DNA of 14,626 nucleotides, taken from assembly GCA_016929205.1 (NCBI GenBank), contig JAFGJF010000250.1, forward strand, positions 1-14,626, written 5' to 3'. A program made the translations under genes and the position numbers. Shown one piece after another: positions 14,429 to 14,626 of the stretch. The notes beneath the pieces are model-generated. The model did no database searches. It had not been told where the DNA came from and saw only the letters and a program-made list of their open reading frames with translations. Each line of letters starts with the position of its first letter. Position 1 is the stretch's first letter. This DNA is from Anaerolineae bacterium. GTDB lineage: Bacteria; Chloroflexota; Anaerolineae; JAFGEY01.

Positions 14429-14455
14429 GCCCCGCGCTGAATCAGCAGCCGGGGC
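14429..14455 (+). other. GC-rich two-stage hairpin after the winged-helix gene
   Basis: GCCCCG (14429-14434) pairs with CGGGGC (14450-14455), and inside it GCTG (14436-14439) pairs with CAGC (14443-14446) around AAT. It begins 2 bases after the stop. No T-run follows, so it may protect or pause the message instead of ending it. The rest of the gap (14456-14541) has no further structure I can support beyond a weak GTGGT/ACCAC pairing and the ribosome binding site of the next gene. Confidence 0.5.
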
Positions 14456-14541
14456 GATGACCACGGGCAGGGAGACACCCGGTGGTGAATTCATTTTACC
14501 ACACGATCCCCCTCCCCGCAACCCCAAAGGGAGGTTTTTTT

Positions 14542-14626
14542 ATGGCCACAGTACACGCAGGACAACGGATCAAAGAGATCATCGGCGAGGCGGCGATCAC
14601 TGCCTTTGTGGACGGCGAAGCCCAGC
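14542..14626 (+). CDS. 5' end of an unidentified gene (partial)
   Basis: Begins MATVHAGQRIKEIIGEAAIT and runs off the window after 28 codons. The ATG has GGGAGG (14529-14534) with an all-T spacer of 7 bases. Same strand as the winged-helix gene, 114 bases after its stop, possibly in one transcript. The visible part is a soluble helical start with no signal peptide. Not recognised; its continuation would tell whether this region is a phage or integrative element. Confidence 0.65.
   Translation, partial: MATVHAGQRIKEIIGEAAITAFVDGEAQ

Overview
The window looks like chromosomal DNA of a moderately GC-rich, probably monoderm-like bacterium, most likely a Chloroflexota (Anaerolineae/Caldilineae-type) genome. 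This is an inference from a lipoprotein with an Ala/Thr/Pro-rich linker, a long-form HisG with a C-terminal regulatory domain, TTG and GTG starts, strong AGGAGG ribosome binding sites, dispersed inverted repeats, and near-consensus sigma70-type promoters. No marker in the window fixes the taxon.

Region 1 (1-7162) is a transport locus. The first bases of a leftward gene and its perfect promoter face a rightward, also perfect, promoter. That promoter drives a leader with a terminator-like hairpin and then five same-strand genes: (i) a lipoprotein fusing an amino-acid-type (family 3) and a peptide-type (family 5) substrate-binding protein; (ii, iii) DppB- and DppC-like peptide permeases; (iv) an amino-acid (HisM/GlnP-type) permease with an extra N-terminal membrane helix and a ~190-residue extracytoplasmic insert; (v) one GlnQ/HisP-type ATPase. 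No DppD/DppF ATPases are present. The simplest reading is a composite importer, or two importers sharing one lipid-anchored binding protein. A stem-loop after the binding-protein gene probably sets its expression above that of the permeases.

Region 2 (7163-8512) holds a dispersed palindromic repeat, a short-form SppA signal peptide peptidase (S49) with Ser133/Lys185, and a convergent C-terminal remnant of an aldo/keto reductase cut off at a CAGGAT-type repeat.

Region 3 (8513-12660) is a leftward operon mutS-hisI-hisG: mismatch repair plus the first and a later step of histidine biosynthesis. HisI has an unusual N-C-E-Q-N in place of the usual D-C-D-x-D metal motif. The mutS promoter is divergent from the promoter of a tRNA-Arg(CCU) gene.

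Region 4 (12661-14626) starts with tRNA-Arg and continues with small accessory genes: a TPR-like membrane protein with lower GC, a tandem excisionase-type HTH protein, a 48-residue membrane peptide whose start overlaps the previous stop, an antisense 72-residue two-helix membrane protein, a small winged-helix protein, and the start of an unidentified gene. The 72-residue gene and the winged-helix gene are driven apart by a 51-bp almost perfectly symmetrical divergent promoter: 24-bp perfect arms, overlapping -35 boxes at the dyad, and a -10 box at each outer edge. This looks like a compact regulatory switch and is one of the two most interesting signals, with the composite transporter.
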